Below, in pieces: positions 31,909 to 39,814 of a stretch of DNA of 39,814 nucleotides. Position 1 is the first letter of the stretch, and every line of letters begins with the position of its first letter. A program made the translations under genes and the position numbers. Below the pieces are notes generated by a model. The model saw nothing but the letters and a program-made list of their open reading frames with translations, was not told the origin of the DNA and did no database searches. Source of the DNA: Streptomyces spongiae (GTDB lineage Bacteria; Actinomycetota; Actinomycetes; Streptomycetales; Streptomycetaceae); the NCBI RefSeq assembly GCF_009377185.1, contig NZ_VJZC01000033.1, positions 1 to 39,814 of the forward strand, read 5' to 3'.

Positions 31909-33243
31909 TCGCCATTTGGGCCCTGGGCTGCTACATGGTGGCCATCATCGTCTGGAACGCCGTGCTGAAGCGGAACATCGGCGAGTCACTGCTGGTGGGG
32001 TTCGTGGTGACCGGCCTGTTCGCGGGTGGCGACATCGTCCACGTCATGTGGAGCGCCTTCGCCGAGGCGATGCAGGAGGAGGTCACCTTCGCCGCGCTGG
32101 CGTTCGTGTTCATGAGCTATCTGCTGAGCCGTACGCCGGTCCTGGACCAGTTGCTGAACATCCTCAACTCCCTCCTCGGACGGCTGCGCGGCGGACCGGT
32201 GTACACCTCGACCGTGGCGGCCGGCGTCTTCGGCGCCATCGCCCACGTCGGGGCGGCCGTCACCGCGGCCGTCGGCTCGGTGACCATCCCGTGGATGAGA
32301 CGCTCCAAGGTCAGCGGCGAGCTGGCCGCCACGGTCGCGGCCGGGGGCGCGGGCATGGGCGTCACCTTCCCCTTCAGCTCCACCATGTTCATCCTGATGG
32401 GCTCCACCGGCGTGGCCGCCCTGGCCACCACGGACGACATCGTGCTGCCGCTGTTCCTGGGCGGTCTGTACTGCCTGGGCTACCGTCTCGTGGCGGCGTT
32501 CTGGATGGTGCGCCGGCACCGCATCGAGCCGATGGACCGAGCCGACCTGCTGCCTCTGCGGACCAGCCTCGGAGCGGGCTGGACCAGCCTGTTCCTGTTC
32601 GCCGGGATCATCGCGCCGCTGCTGCTGACCCGCGGCCCGACCGGCGGCGAACTCGGCGCGTACGTCGGCGCCAAGATGTCGGACACGATCAGCCTGATCA
32701 CCTGGATCCCGGTCCTGCTCATCGGCATCGTGCTGTTCCTCGGGCGCCGCCGCCTGCCCCGCTCGGGACGCGCCTGGTGGCAGCTGCTGGAAGGGTCCGC
32801 CGCCCAGTTCGGAGTCATCGGCGTCACCATCGTGGCCGCCTTCTCCGCCTCCAACGCCTTGGGTGAACTGGGCCTGCCCGAGCAACTGACCCACGTACTG
32901 GAACAGGTCGAGGCACCGAAGTGGGCCATGGCCCTGATCGTCGGCCTGATCGTCGTCGCGGTCGCCATTCCGCTCACCGCCAGCGCCACCATGGCCGCCA
33001 TCGGCCCCGTCGCCGTGACATCGCTGGCCGACGCCGGCGTACCGGCCGCCACTGCCTGCGTCGCCGTACTGATCTTCGCCTCCACCGAGGGCGCCTCACC
33101 GCCGTCCGGAGCACCGATCTACGTCGCCAGCGGCATCGCCGGTATCAACCCGGCCCGCACCTTCGCCCCCCCTCGTCGGCTACTACTGCGTACCGATCCT
33201 GCTGATCGGCGCCGCGGTGGCCACCGGCGTACTGCCCGTCTGA
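31905..33243 (+). pseudogene. TRAP-type large permease (DctM-like) with apparent single-base frameshift
   Basis: A membrane protein with 10 or more helices and the two-fold TRAP large-subunit pattern. The first half contains GSVTIPWMRRSKVSGELAAT and the second GASPPSGAPIYVASGIAGINPA. Up to residue about 422 the frame is normal. At the C7 run 33166-33172 the frame runs into an Arg/His-rich, non-membrane tail that overlaps the next gene. With one C fewer the frame reads APLVGYYCVPILLIGAAVAT and stops at 33243, a typical final helix, giving 445 residues. The break is therefore either a sequencing error or a recent mutation truncating the last helix. The start overlaps the fusion gene (ATGA), with GCAGGAGAAG before it. 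It probably imports the organic acid used by the fusion enzyme. Confidence 0.8.
33166..33172. repeat. C7 homopolymer at the frameshift
   Basis: Seven consecutive C residues. Six would restore the conserved C-terminal helix of the TRAP permease and place its stop 27 bases before the next gene. Homopolymers of this kind are prone both to sequencing error and to slippage. Confidence 0.85.
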
Positions 33244-33270
33244 TCCACCTCTCTCCCGCGAGGTCGCACC

Positions 33271-33561
33271 ATGTCCACCACCCGCCTGATCAAGGTTCTC
33301 TTCCGTCTCGGCGTCGTCGTCTTCCTGCTCGGCGGTCTCTGCATCGTCGTAGGGCAGGCGCTCGGCCTGGCGGCCGGCGACGTCGGCTGGGTCGCGAGTG
33401 TCGAGACCGCCGTCGGCCCTCCGACCTTCATCACCGCCGGCGTCACCGGCCTGCTCGCCTACGCCCTGACCTACGTCAAGGCCGCCGAACCGGGACCGGA
33501 AGCGGACCCGTCCCCGGCACCCGAGGCCCAGCCGGCGCACGTCGCGCCCCGTTCCGAATAG
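33271..33561 (+). CDS. small two-helix membrane protein
   Basis: A 96-residue protein with two hydrophobic segments (about residues 12-34 and 48-68) and a Pro/Ala/Glu-rich cytoplasmic tail. I do not recognise a family. It follows the TRAP permease by 27 bases and could be a small partner subunit, though it is too short for a normal four-helix DctQ protein, and no DctP-type binding protein is nearby. The ribosome-binding site is weak (CGCGAGGTCG). Confidence 0.65.
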   Translation: MSTTRLIKVLFRLGVVVFLLGGLCIVVGQALGLAAGDVGWVASVETAVGPPTFITAGVTGLLAYALTYVKAAEPGPEADPSPAPEAQPAHVAPRSE

Positions 33562-33613
33562 GCCGAACCCCGCCCCGGGTGGATCTTGTGCGAACCACAG
33601 CGCTGCTCGCATG

Positions 33614-33630
33614 CTGATAAGCCTTATCAG
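33614..33630. promoter_or_regulatory. palindromic operator upstream of IclR gene
   Basis: CTGATAAG, one base, CTTATCAG is a perfect 17-base palindrome centred 62 bases before the IclR start codon. An autoregulatory IclR site fits. Its sequence differs from the palindrome at 30468-30488, so one protein need not bind both. Confidence 0.55.
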
Positions 33631-33683
33631 GCTAGCCCCATCAGGTCGTTCCGCAGCCGAGCAGCCCAACCCGGGAGCACCCC

Positions 33684-34472
33684 ATGCCCGACAGCCCCTC
33701 CTCCTCGTCTTCCTCCGCCTCCTCGTCTTCCTCCCCCTCACCGATGCGTTCGGTGGAACGGGCCTTCGACGCCCTGTCCGTACTGGAGAACACCCGCCAT
33801 CCCCTGCGTCTGAGCGAGATCGCCCGCCGCTCGGGGCTCCATGTGGCCACCGCCCAGCGCATCCTGAACGTCCTCGTCGACCGCGGCTGGGCCGTCAAGG
33901 AGGAGCCCGGCTATGTCGCCGGCCCGGCGGCCGTGGCCACCGCCCATGCCTTCCTGGTCACCAACCGGCTCAGCCAGGTCGCCCTCCCCGTACTGCAGGA
34001 ACTGGCCGCGACCACCGGCCTGACCTCCACCCTCTACGTCCGCGTCGGCCTCGCCCGCGTACTGATCTCCCGCGTCGAGGGCCGCAACCCCCTGCGTTAC
34101 CAACTGCCCATCGGCGAAAAGCTGCCCCTGCACCTGGGCGCGGGGAAGACCCTCGCCGCCTGGCTGTCCAAGGACGAACTCGATGCCTACGTCGACAGCG
34201 TCACCCCCTTCACCCGGATCTCCGGCGAACGTGTCACCGCCGACGACCTGCGCGCCGAGCTGCGTCGTGTCAAGGACGACGGCCACGCCCTCTCCCTGAG
34301 CGAACGCGTCCTGGGTGTCACCGCCGTCAGCGCCGCCGTGCACAGCGGTGATCAGATCCTGGGCGCGCTCAGCGTCGCCGGCCCGAGCGACGACCTCTCC
34401 CCCACCGACCACTCCCGTGTCATCACCGAAGTCCGCCGGGCAGCCGCCGCCATCGCCGCCCGCTGCCCCTGA
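33684..34472 (+). CDS. IclR family transcriptional regulator
   Basis: A 262-residue regulator. Residues 2-20 are a Ser/Pro tract encoded by repeated TCC/TCG codons. The winged helix-turn-helix covers about 21-80 (SVERAFDALSVLENTRHPLRLSEIARRSGLHVATAQRILNVL), and the GAF-like effector domain the rest (LPLHLGAGKTLAAWL, ERVLGVTAVSAAVHSGDQILGALSVAGP). The ATG at 33684 has GGGAG upstream; a start at ATG 33744 (MRSVERAF) would remove the Ser tract. It stands between transporter and cyclase genes and probably controls this catabolic cluster. IclR proteins often respond to the aromatic or organic acid being degraded. Confidence 0.9.
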   Translation: MPDSPSSSSSSASSSSSPSPMRSVERAFDALSVLENTRHPLRLSEIARRSGLHVATAQRILNVLVDRGWAVKEEPGYVAGPAAVATAHAFLVTNRLSQVALPVLQELAATTGLTSTLYVRVGLARVLISRVEGRNPLRYQLPIGEKLPLHLGAGKTLAAWLSKDELDAYVDSVTPFTRISGERVTADDLRAELRRVKDDGHALSLSERVLGVTAVSAAVHSGDQILGALSVAGPSDDLSPTDHSRVITEVRRAAAAIAARCP

Positions 34473-34491
34473 ACCAGAGAGCACCGCACCG

Positions 34492-35463
34492 TTGCCGTAC
34501 CCCACCTACCAGCAGCTGCTGGAACGCACCGACGCCCCGCCCGGCTCCAGCTGGCACCTCTTCCCCGACCAGCCCGAACGCGGCATGGCCAACTTCGCCG
34601 GCCCCGAGGAGGTGCGCCGGGCGGCCCGGGAGGTCCGCGAAGGGCGTGCCTTCAACCTCGACCACGCCCTCGACGCCTTCGACCCGCCGATGTCCCGGGC
34701 GCGCGGTATCCCCCGCCACCGCATCACGGCCAAGCACGACCAGGCACGCGACGACGTCCTGGAGGAGTTCTTCCTCCAGGCGAACACTCAGGTCGACGGT
34801 CTGCGCCACCGCCGTGCCTCGGGGCACGGCTTCTACAACGGCGTGCCCGACCACGAGATCACACCGCGCAGCCCGCGACTGGGCGTCCAGTTGTGGGCGG
34901 AAACCCCGCTGGCCGGCCGCGGACTGCTCATCGACGTCGAGGGCTTCCTGCGCGACCGGGCCACACCACTGGACCACGTGAACGGCCCCGCCCTCGACCC
35001 CGGCCTGCTCGATCAGGCCCTAGCCGCCCAGGGCTGTCGCGTCGATCCGGGCGATCTGATCCTCGTCCACACCGGATGGGCCCGCTGGTACCTCACCACC
35101 GGGCCCGGCCCACGGGCCGAGGTCCGCGCCGCCCGGCGTGCCACCGGTTTCGTCCAGTCCCGCGACCTCGCCGCCTGGTGCTGGGACCACCGCATCGCGC
35201 TGCTGGCCACCGACACCTTCGCCGTCGAAGTCCTCCCGGTCGCCCCCGGCAGCGACTTCCACGACAGCGCGCCCGAGGACGACGGCATGATGCACCAGGA
35301 ACTGATCGCCAAACTCGGCCTGCCTCTGGGCGAGTTGTGGAACCTCACCGCCCTGGCCACCGACTGCCGGTCCACCGGCCACTGGAGCAGCCTCCTGACC
35401 GTAAAGCCTCTCAACCTCACCGGCGGCGTGGGTTCACCGGCGAACGCGACCGCGCTGCGCTGA
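34492..35463 (+). CDS. cyclase-family metal-dependent hydrolase
   Basis: A 323-residue protein of the cyclase family (PF04199), which includes kynurenine formamidase and isatin hydrolase. The motif NTQVDGLRH (Q100, D102, H106) corresponds to the family's H-x-GTH-x-D-x-P-x-H metal site in its long-form variant (GTQxDxxxH). Other conserved parts are GDLILVHTGWARWY and LLATDTFAVEVLP. The best start is TTG at 34492, preceded by AGAGAG; no ATG lies in a suitable place, and the frame begins inside the IclR gene otherwise. It probably hydrolyses a cyclic amide, lactone or formamide. It starts 19 bases after the IclR gene. Confidence 0.8.
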   Translation: MPYPTYQQLLERTDAPPGSSWHLFPDQPERGMANFAGPEEVRRAAREVREGRAFNLDHALDAFDPPMSRARGIPRHRITAKHDQARDDVLEEFFLQANTQVDGLRHRRASGHGFYNGVPDHEITPRSPRLGVQLWAETPLAGRGLLIDVEGFLRDRATPLDHVNGPALDPGLLDQALAAQGCRVDPGDLILVHTGWARWYLTTGPGPRAEVRAARRATGFVQSRDLAAWCWDHRIALLATDTFAVEVLPVAPGSDFHDSAPEDDGMMHQELIAKLGLPLGELWNLTALATDCRSTGHWSSLLTVKPLNLTGGVGSPANATALR

Positions 35464-35473
35464 CGCGCACGGG

Positions 35474-35512
35474 GCCCAGGTTTTGGTATGCGAATCTCAC
35501 CGACACCTGGGC
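35474..35512. terminator. hairpin between convergent genes
   Basis: GCCCAGGT (35474-35481) pairs perfectly with ACCTGGGC (35505-35512) across a 23-base loop, just after the cyclase stop and before the convergent lipoprotein gene. The loop is long and there is no U tract, so confidence is moderate. Confidence 0.45.
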
Positions 35513-35567
35513 TCTCCCGAACGTTCAAGTGCCACAGGTCTACAGGCCACCAGGCGAACGAACCTGC

Positions 35568-35804
35568 CTAGTCGTCGACGCACTTGGGGTACTTCGAGCC
35601 CCGGTTGCAGTCGTGGTAGTCGTACTTGCTGACCCTGAACTTCTTCTCCTTGCCCGCCTTCGTCGGATCGACTACCAGGTAGAACTTCTTCCCGTCCTTG
35701 ATCTTTTCGGTGACCTCCCCCTTGGGTCCCGGGTCGAAGTCCTGCGCACACCCGGCAAGCGCGAGGGCGCCGACCGCGACGAGAATGGGGGCAAGGCGAT
35801 GCAT
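35568..35804 (-). CDS. small putative lipoprotein
   Basis: A 78-residue precursor with a hydrophobic signal and lipobox LAGC (C19), leaving a mature acidic/basic peptide of about 60 residues. The C-terminal YDYHDCNRGSKYPKC pattern contains two cysteines that could form a disulfide. GGAG precedes the ATG at seven bases. Similar short secreted lipoproteins of unknown function are common in streptomycetes. No function can be proposed. Confidence 0.78.
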   Translation of the reverse strand: MHRLAPILVAVGALALAGCAQDFDPGPKGEVTEKIKDGKKFYLVVDPTKAGKEKKFRVSKYDYHDCNRGSKYPKCVDD

Positions 35805-35954
35805 GTCGTGCTCCGATCAGATTGAAAACGATCACAGCCTAGGGGGAGCGCATGAGTCGCCGCCAGGCGGGGTGGTTGCACCTGTGAACCACCCTCTCCC
35901 ACATGGGGGGGCACACCCCGCCCGCCCTTCCTGTCACGGATGCGCTCCGGACTC

Positions 35955-35983
35955 TTGACGAGACCCGCATGCCCGCATAGATC
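35955..35983 (+). promoter_or_regulatory. promoter of the propeller glycosidase gene
   Basis: TTGACG (35955-35960) and TAGATC (35978-35983) are spaced by 17 bases, a good actinobacterial promoter. Transcription would start near 35990, inside a 14-base tandem repeat. Confidence 0.55.
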
Positions 35984-36012
35984 ATGACAGCGCAGTCATG
36001 ACAGCGCAGTCA
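35982..36012. repeat. 14-base tandem repeat at the transcription start
   Basis: TCATGACAGCGCAG occurs twice in direct succession (35982-35995 and 35996-36009), followed by TCA of a third copy. It overlaps the -10 element and the expected transcription start. It may be an operator pair or simple slippage. Confidence 0.6.
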
Positions 36013-36036
36013 GATTAGCGACACCTCGGAGGGGCC

Positions 36037-37842
36037 ATGCGGAGAAGAAGACTTGGACGAGCGGCGGGAAGCTTCGTCGCGGCGTCCGTGATGCTGGCGA
36101 TCCCCGCGTCCAGTGCGCACGCGTACAACCCGACGGGCGGGATTCTCTACCAGCTCGGCAGCGAACCGTGCCTGAAGGGGCGCGGCAACTGCGCGATCTA
36201 CCCGAAGTCGGCACAGCTTCCGAGCGGACGTCTCGTGGCGTCGTTCGAGAAGTCCACTGTCCTACCGGAGACAGGGAGCGCCGACAGACAGACCCTCCCG
36301 GTCTACAAGAGCGACGACCGTGGAACGACGTGGCAGCCGCTGTCAGAGGTCAAAGCCCCGGCTTACCTCTCCAGGGACCCCCGGTACGCGAAGTACAAGA
36401 GCAACTGGACCAACCCGTACCTCTACACGCTTCCGCAGGACCTCGGGAGCCTGAAGCGGGGCACCCTGCTCCTGGCGAGTGTGGTGTCCGGCGACGACCA
36501 CTACTACAGGGAGCGCAAGGCGGCGGACCCGAACTGGACGCCGTCCAACGACGGGGACCGCAGTGACATGGCGATCGCCCTGTACTCCAGCACCGACGAA
36601 GGCATGACGTGGAAGGTCGTCAACGTCATCGCGACGGGCGGCTGGCAGGGCGGCAGCGCGGGCGCGGTCGGCCAGAACATCGCGAGCGTCAACACGTACA
36701 AGCAGGTGGATCCCCTCTGGGAGCCCTACCTGATGGTCTACAAGGGCAAGCTCGTCTGCTACTACTCCGACGAGAACGACTACACCGGCTTCGATCCGGC
36801 CACCGGCGTCCCGACACTCGACCCCGCGAACGACACCGCCAAGGACTCGCACGGCCAGATCCTCGTCCACAAGACCTGGGACGGCAGGAGCGAGAAGTGG
36901 AGCGCGCCCGTCGTCGATGTCGCCGGCCTGACCCAGGACATGGGCGGCGGCAAGACGGAGATCGGAGGCGGCCGGCCCGGCATGACGAACGTCGTCCGCA
37001 CGACGGACGGCAAGTGGCTGCTCACCTTCGAGTACTGGGGCGGTGGGGCCAACACCAGGTACCGGATCGCGGACGACCCGCTGCGGTTCTTCCGCGGTTC
37101 CCCCACCGGCATGGCCGTCACGTCCCTGCCGGTCGTCGCCGGCTCCCGTCCGCTCGCGACGGGCGGCAGTCCGGTCGTCATCAAGCTCCCCGACGGGCGC
37201 CTGGTGTACAACGCCGCCGGAAGCGGCAACGTCTGGGTCAACGAGACCGGACACGGTGACGGCGTGTGGACGGAGTACCAGACACCCCTGGGCCCCGGCT
37301 ACAGCCGCAACCTGCAGTACGTCGAAGGCTCGGGCCGTATCGCGATCCTCCGGAACCAGGGCACGTCGACGCTCGCGTACGCCGAGGTGGACCTCGGTCA
37401 CTCGGACGGCGCCTACCGCCAGTTGGTGAACCGCAGGACGGACCAGGTGATCGGTACCGGAAACAAGACCAACGACGCGAACATCGGCAACGGTGACGTC
37501 CCCGACGTCACTCTGGAGGACCCGGGATCGGCGGCGAACCCGGACACCCAGTACTGGCATGTCGTGACCAGGCCCGAGGGCGGCGTGACGCTGCTCAACA
37601 AGTCGGGCGGCCGTGCGGCAGCCATCTGGACCGGCAACGCGACGGTCGGCCAGAGGATCGGCCAATGGGTCGACGACAGCGCCACCGGCAGCTGGAACCT
37701 CATCAAGACCGACGACGGCTTCTACAAGTTGCAGTCGGTCAGGAACAAGGACCTGTATCTGACCGGCGCGTCCGACGATGCGCCGCTCACCTTGCAGAAC
37801 GCGGTCGCGGACGGCACGCAGGACTGGAAGCTCGTCCCGTAG
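36037..37842 (+). CDS. secreted beta-propeller glycosidase (sialidase/GH93-like) with ricin-type lectin domain
   Basis: A 601-residue secreted protein. An N-terminal signal (RRRRLGRAAGSF to AHA, about residue 28) is followed by a six-bladed sialidase-like propeller to about residue 450. It shows Asp-box-like turns (YKSDDRGTTWQPL, YSSTDEGMTWKVV), typical of exo-sialidases and GH93 exo-arabinanases. Residues 460-601 form a beta-trefoil ricin/CBM13-like domain ending in LTLQNAVADGTQDWKLVP. The presence of two arabinose-binding GH43 enzymes in the same window makes an exo-arabinanase attractive, but sialidase-like activity cannot be excluded. GGAGGGG precedes the ATG. Confidence 0.8.
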   Translation: MRRRRLGRAAGSFVAASVMLAIPASSAHAYNPTGGILYQLGSEPCLKGRGNCAIYPKSAQLPSGRLVASFEKSTVLPETGSADRQTLPVYKSDDRGTTWQPLSEVKAPAYLSRDPRYAKYKSNWTNPYLYTLPQDLGSLKRGTLLLASVVSGDDHYYRERKAADPNWTPSNDGDRSDMAIALYSSTDEGMTWKVVNVIATGGWQGGSAGAVGQNIASVNTYKQVDPLWEPYLMVYKGKLVCYYSDENDYTGFDPATGVPTLDPANDTAKDSHGQILVHKTWDGRSEKWSAPVVDVAGLTQDMGGGKTEIGGGRPGMTNVVRTTDGKWLLTFEYWGGGANTRYRIADDPLRFFRGSPTGMAVTSLPVVAGSRPLATGGSPVVIKLPDGRLVYNAAGSGNVWVNETGHGDGVWTEYQTPLGPGYSRNLQYVEGSGRIAILRNQGTSTLAYAEVDLGHSDGAYRQLVNRRTDQVIGTGNKTNDANIGNGDVPDVTLEDPGSAANPDTQYWHVVTRPEGGVTLLNKSGGRAAAIWTGNATVGQRIGQWVDDSATGSWNLIKTDDGFYKLQSVRNKDLYLTGASDDAPLTLQNAVADGTQDWKLVP

Positions 37843-37885
37843 ACCCCGGCTTCCCGATCCAACAGAGCGCATATCCAACTAACCC

Positions 37886-37914
37886 TTGACTGTCAAAGCC
37901 CTAACAAATACGGT
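37886..37914 (+). promoter_or_regulatory. promoter of the FAD hydroxylase gene with palindrome on the -35 element
   Basis: TTGACT (37886-37891) and TACGGT (37909-37914) are spaced by 17 bases. The -35 element is part of the palindrome TTGAC-T-GTCAA (37886-37896), a possible repressor site. CTAACCC and CCCTAAC flank it. Confidence 0.5.
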
Positions 37915-37968
37915 GCCGATGCGGCGGCGGGACGAACCACATCCCCGTGGTGAACTGGAAGGGCTCGC

Positions 37969-39573
37969 ATGGCAGACACATTCGACACCGATGTGGCAAT
38001 CGTGGGGCTCGGACCTGTCGGCACCACGGCCGCGAACCTGGCCGACAGCTTCGGGCTGACCGCGGTGGCCTTCGACCGCGCCACTGATGTCGAGCCACGG
38101 CCCCGTGCCGTCGGATTCGACCAGGAAGCCATGCGCGTCTTCGGCAACCTGGGCCTGGCCGACGCGATCGCGCCCCACACCATGCCGTATCGCCCGTCGG
38201 AGTACCGCAACCACAACGGTCAGGTCATCAAACGAATCGACACCGCACCACCGCCGCACCCACTGGGCTGGGCACCCAACTACGTCTTCCTCCAGCCGGA
38301 GTTGGAGAAGGCGCTCCGTCAGCGCCTGACTCACTCGGACCGCGTCGACGTCCATCTCGGCACCACGGTGACGAACGTGGAGGTCGACGACTCAGGCGCG
38401 ACCGTCGAGGCGGTCGACGAAGCGGGCCGCAGGCGACGTGTTCGTACGCGTTATCTGCTGGCGTGCGATGGCGGCAGCAGTCCGATCCGGGCACGTGCGG
38501 GCCTGCCCATGCGCGACCTGGAGTTCGACGAACCGTGGCTCGTGGTGGACGTCCTGCTGCACCCCGGCGCGGGCGGGGCGCTGCCGCGGACCAACGTCCA
38601 GTACTGCGAAACGGCCCGCCCCAGCACGTTCGTGGTGGGTCCCGGCAGCCTCCGCCGCTGGGAACTGATGATCAACAAGGGCGAGGACCCGGAGGAGATG
38701 GCTGAGCCCCACGTCGTCCGTGAGCTTCTGTCCCGGTGGCTGGAGCCCGGTGACTACGACCTGTGGCGCGCGTCGGCCTACCGGTTCCACGCGCTCGTCC
38801 TGAAGCAGTGGCGTGCCGGACGGCTGTTCTTCCTGGGCGATGCCGCGCACATGACCCCGCCGTTCCTCGCACAGGGAATGTGCCAGGGGATCCGCGACGC
38901 GTCCAACCTCATGTGGAAGCTGGCCGCACACCGGTACAGCGGCGCCGGTGGACCACTGCTCGACACCTACCAGGAGGAGCGCGAACCACATGTGCTGCGG
39001 GTGACGGCCACCGCGAAGGAATACGGCCGGATCATCTGTGAACGCGACGACGTCGCCGCGGCATCGCGTGACGCGAGACTGCTCGCCGAACTGGCGGCCC
39101 GTCCCGGGGGCACCATCCGCCAGTCCCTCATCCCAGGGCTTCAAGCAGGCTTCCTCACGTCGCACGGCTCCCCGGCCCGCGGCGAGATCCTTCCCCAGCC
39201 ACGGGTGACCGACAGCGACGGAAAGAGCGGATTGCTGGACGCCTTCGCGGGCAACGCCTTCCGGCTGGTGCTGAGTGAGGACGCCGACATCGCCGCCACG
39301 GAGTCGGCGCTGCGCGAACACGAGGCCGAAGGAGGCTTTCCGATCCAGCTCCTTCCTCTGCACCAGTCCGTCGGCCCAGTACCGAGAGGTGCGTACAGGG
39401 AAGAAGTGCCCGTCCTCACCCCCTGGTTGCAGGGGCACTCATGCGAGGCGGCGCTCGCGCGGCCCGATCACTACGTGTTCGGCGGCGTTCAACACGTAGG
39501 TACGTCCCTCAGCCGGCTGCTCGCCGACGCCAGACGGCAGTACAGGACTCGGTCGATCAGGTCGGGCGGGTAG
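37969..39573 (+). CDS. class A FAD-dependent aromatic hydroxylase (MhpA-like)
   Basis: A 534-residue flavoprotein monooxygenase. The FAD dinucleotide motif is GLGPVG (13-18). The DG motif is LLACDGGSSPIRARAG. The second FAD motif is GDAAHMTPPFLAQGMCQGIRDASNLMWKLA, the form typical of 3-(3-hydroxyphenyl)propionate hydroxylase MhpA and related phenol hydroxylases. The C-terminal thioredoxin-like domain covers roughly 400-534. It would hydroxylate a phenolic ring ortho to the hydroxyl using NAD(P)H and O2. GGAAGG precedes the ATG. No ring-cleavage gene adjoins it, so the substrate stays open; a role in antibiotic tailoring or rifampicin-type hydroxylation is also possible for this family. Confidence 0.88.
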   Translation: MADTFDTDVAIVGLGPVGTTAANLADSFGLTAVAFDRATDVEPRPRAVGFDQEAMRVFGNLGLADAIAPHTMPYRPSEYRNHNGQVIKRIDTAPPPHPLGWAPNYVFLQPELEKALRQRLTHSDRVDVHLGTTVTNVEVDDSGATVEAVDEAGRRRRVRTRYLLACDGGSSPIRARAGLPMRDLEFDEPWLVVDVLLHPGAGGALPRTNVQYCETARPSTFVVGPGSLRRWELMINKGEDPEEMAEPHVVRELLSRWLEPGDYDLWRASAYRFHALVLKQWRAGRLFFLGDAAHMTPPFLAQGMCQGIRDASNLMWKLAAHRYSGAGGPLLDTYQEEREPHVLRVTATAKEYGRIICERDDVAAASRDARLLAELAARPGGTIRQSLIPGLQAGFLTSHGSPARGEILPQPRVTDSDGKSGLLDAFAGNAFRLVLSEDADIAATESALREHEAEGGFPIQLLPLHQSVGPVPRGAYREEVPVLTPWLQGHSCEAALARPDHYVFGGVQHVGTSLSRLLADARRQYRTRSIRSGG

Positions 39574-39736
39574 CGGCGGACGGGGCGGGGGCGCCGCGCA
39601 GGCCGGACGTACTCGGCGTGGCAGGTGCTCATGCGGGCCGGTGCGGTGGCGGTGAGCACCCCGTGTGGCACACCGACCGGGAGTGGATGCGCCGGGTCAA
39701 CGCGCGGATCACCGCCTGCTGAACAAGTCCGTGCCG

Positions 39737-39814
39737 CTACCGCGACCGAGTCCTCTCCGGTGCCGGTGCGGTGGCGCCCGCCGGGCCGGCGCGGAGCATG
39801 GCCTTGTAGAGGGC
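39737..39814 (-). CDS. C-terminal fragment of a gene continuing beyond the window
   Basis: On the minus strand the last 78 bases read as 25 codons followed by TAG at 39737-39739 (ALYKAMLRAGPAGATAPAPE, then RTRSR). The codon pattern and the Ala/Pro-rich end resemble a normal protein C-terminus. No family can be named from so short a piece. The 39574-39736 stretch shows no gene or terminator. Confidence 0.35.
   Translation of the reverse strand, partial: ALYKAMLRAGPAGATAPAPERTRSR

Noticed and set aside
33244..33617. C-terminal extension of the TRAP permease in the uncorrected frame
   Set aside because: Arg/His-rich, non-membrane and overlapping the next gene; explained by the C7 frameshift.
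35982..36012. Tandem repeat as a CRISPR array
   Set aside because: Units are 14 bases, directly adjacent with no spacers, and no cas genes are present.

Overview
The window is GC-rich actinobacterial DNA, most probably from Streptomyces or a close relative. The signs are strong third-position GC bias, frequent GTG and occasional TTG starts, Tat signal peptides on secreted glycosidases, many ATGA/GTGA gene overlaps, ROK/IclR/TetR regulators and secreted CBM42 arabinosidases. This assignment comes from composition and gene content only.

Left edge (1-5990): an alpha/beta hydrolase diverges from a TetR regulator across a short inverted repeat. Next come a periplasmic-binding-fold protein without a signal peptide and a two-gene operon of Tat-exported GH43 glycosidases with C-terminal arabinose-binding (AbfB/CBM42) domains. 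A strong hairpin separates these from the convergent catabolic block.

Centre (6004-19217, all minus strand): this is the most notable part. Read in its own direction it gives a colinear set iacA-B-C-D-E-F-G-H followed by catB-A-C. The set comprises a flavin-dependent oxygenase, a small protein, Rieske alpha and beta subunits, an SDR, a ferredoxin-type reductase, a flavin reductase, an amidase, then muconate cycloisomerase, catechol 1,2-dioxygenase and muconolactone isomerase. It matches the indole-3-acetic acid (auxin) catabolic gene set known from proteobacteria, joined to the ortho-cleavage branch that consumes its catechol product. Upstream in the same direction lie an amidohydrolase, a soluble PAS histidine kinase with a FixJ/StyR-type response regulator, an unknown 86-residue protein and an NTF2-fold protein that could be IacI. 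A perfect inverted repeat in the iacA leader is a candidate operator.

Right of that (19214-28552, minus strand): a peptide/nickel-type ABC importer (binding protein, permease, permease-ATPase fusion, ATPase) whose last gene overlaps the iacI-like gene. Upstream of it are two interleaved pairs of TIM-barrel sugar isomerase/epimerase-like and Gfo/Idh/MocA oxidoreductase genes, facing a divergent ROK regulator (28774-30039).

Right part (30040-39814): a plus-strand cluster follows, consisting of a 6PGDH/DUF1932-RraA fusion, a TRAP-type large permease with an apparent frameshift in a C7 run, a small membrane protein, an IclR regulator and a cyclase-family metal hydrolase. Two perfect palindromes in this cluster are probable operators. 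The end holds a small lipoprotein, a secreted beta-propeller glycosidase with a ricin-like domain, a class A FAD hydroxylase and a fragment of one further gene. No RNA gene, CRISPR array, prophage or intact insertion sequence was recognised.
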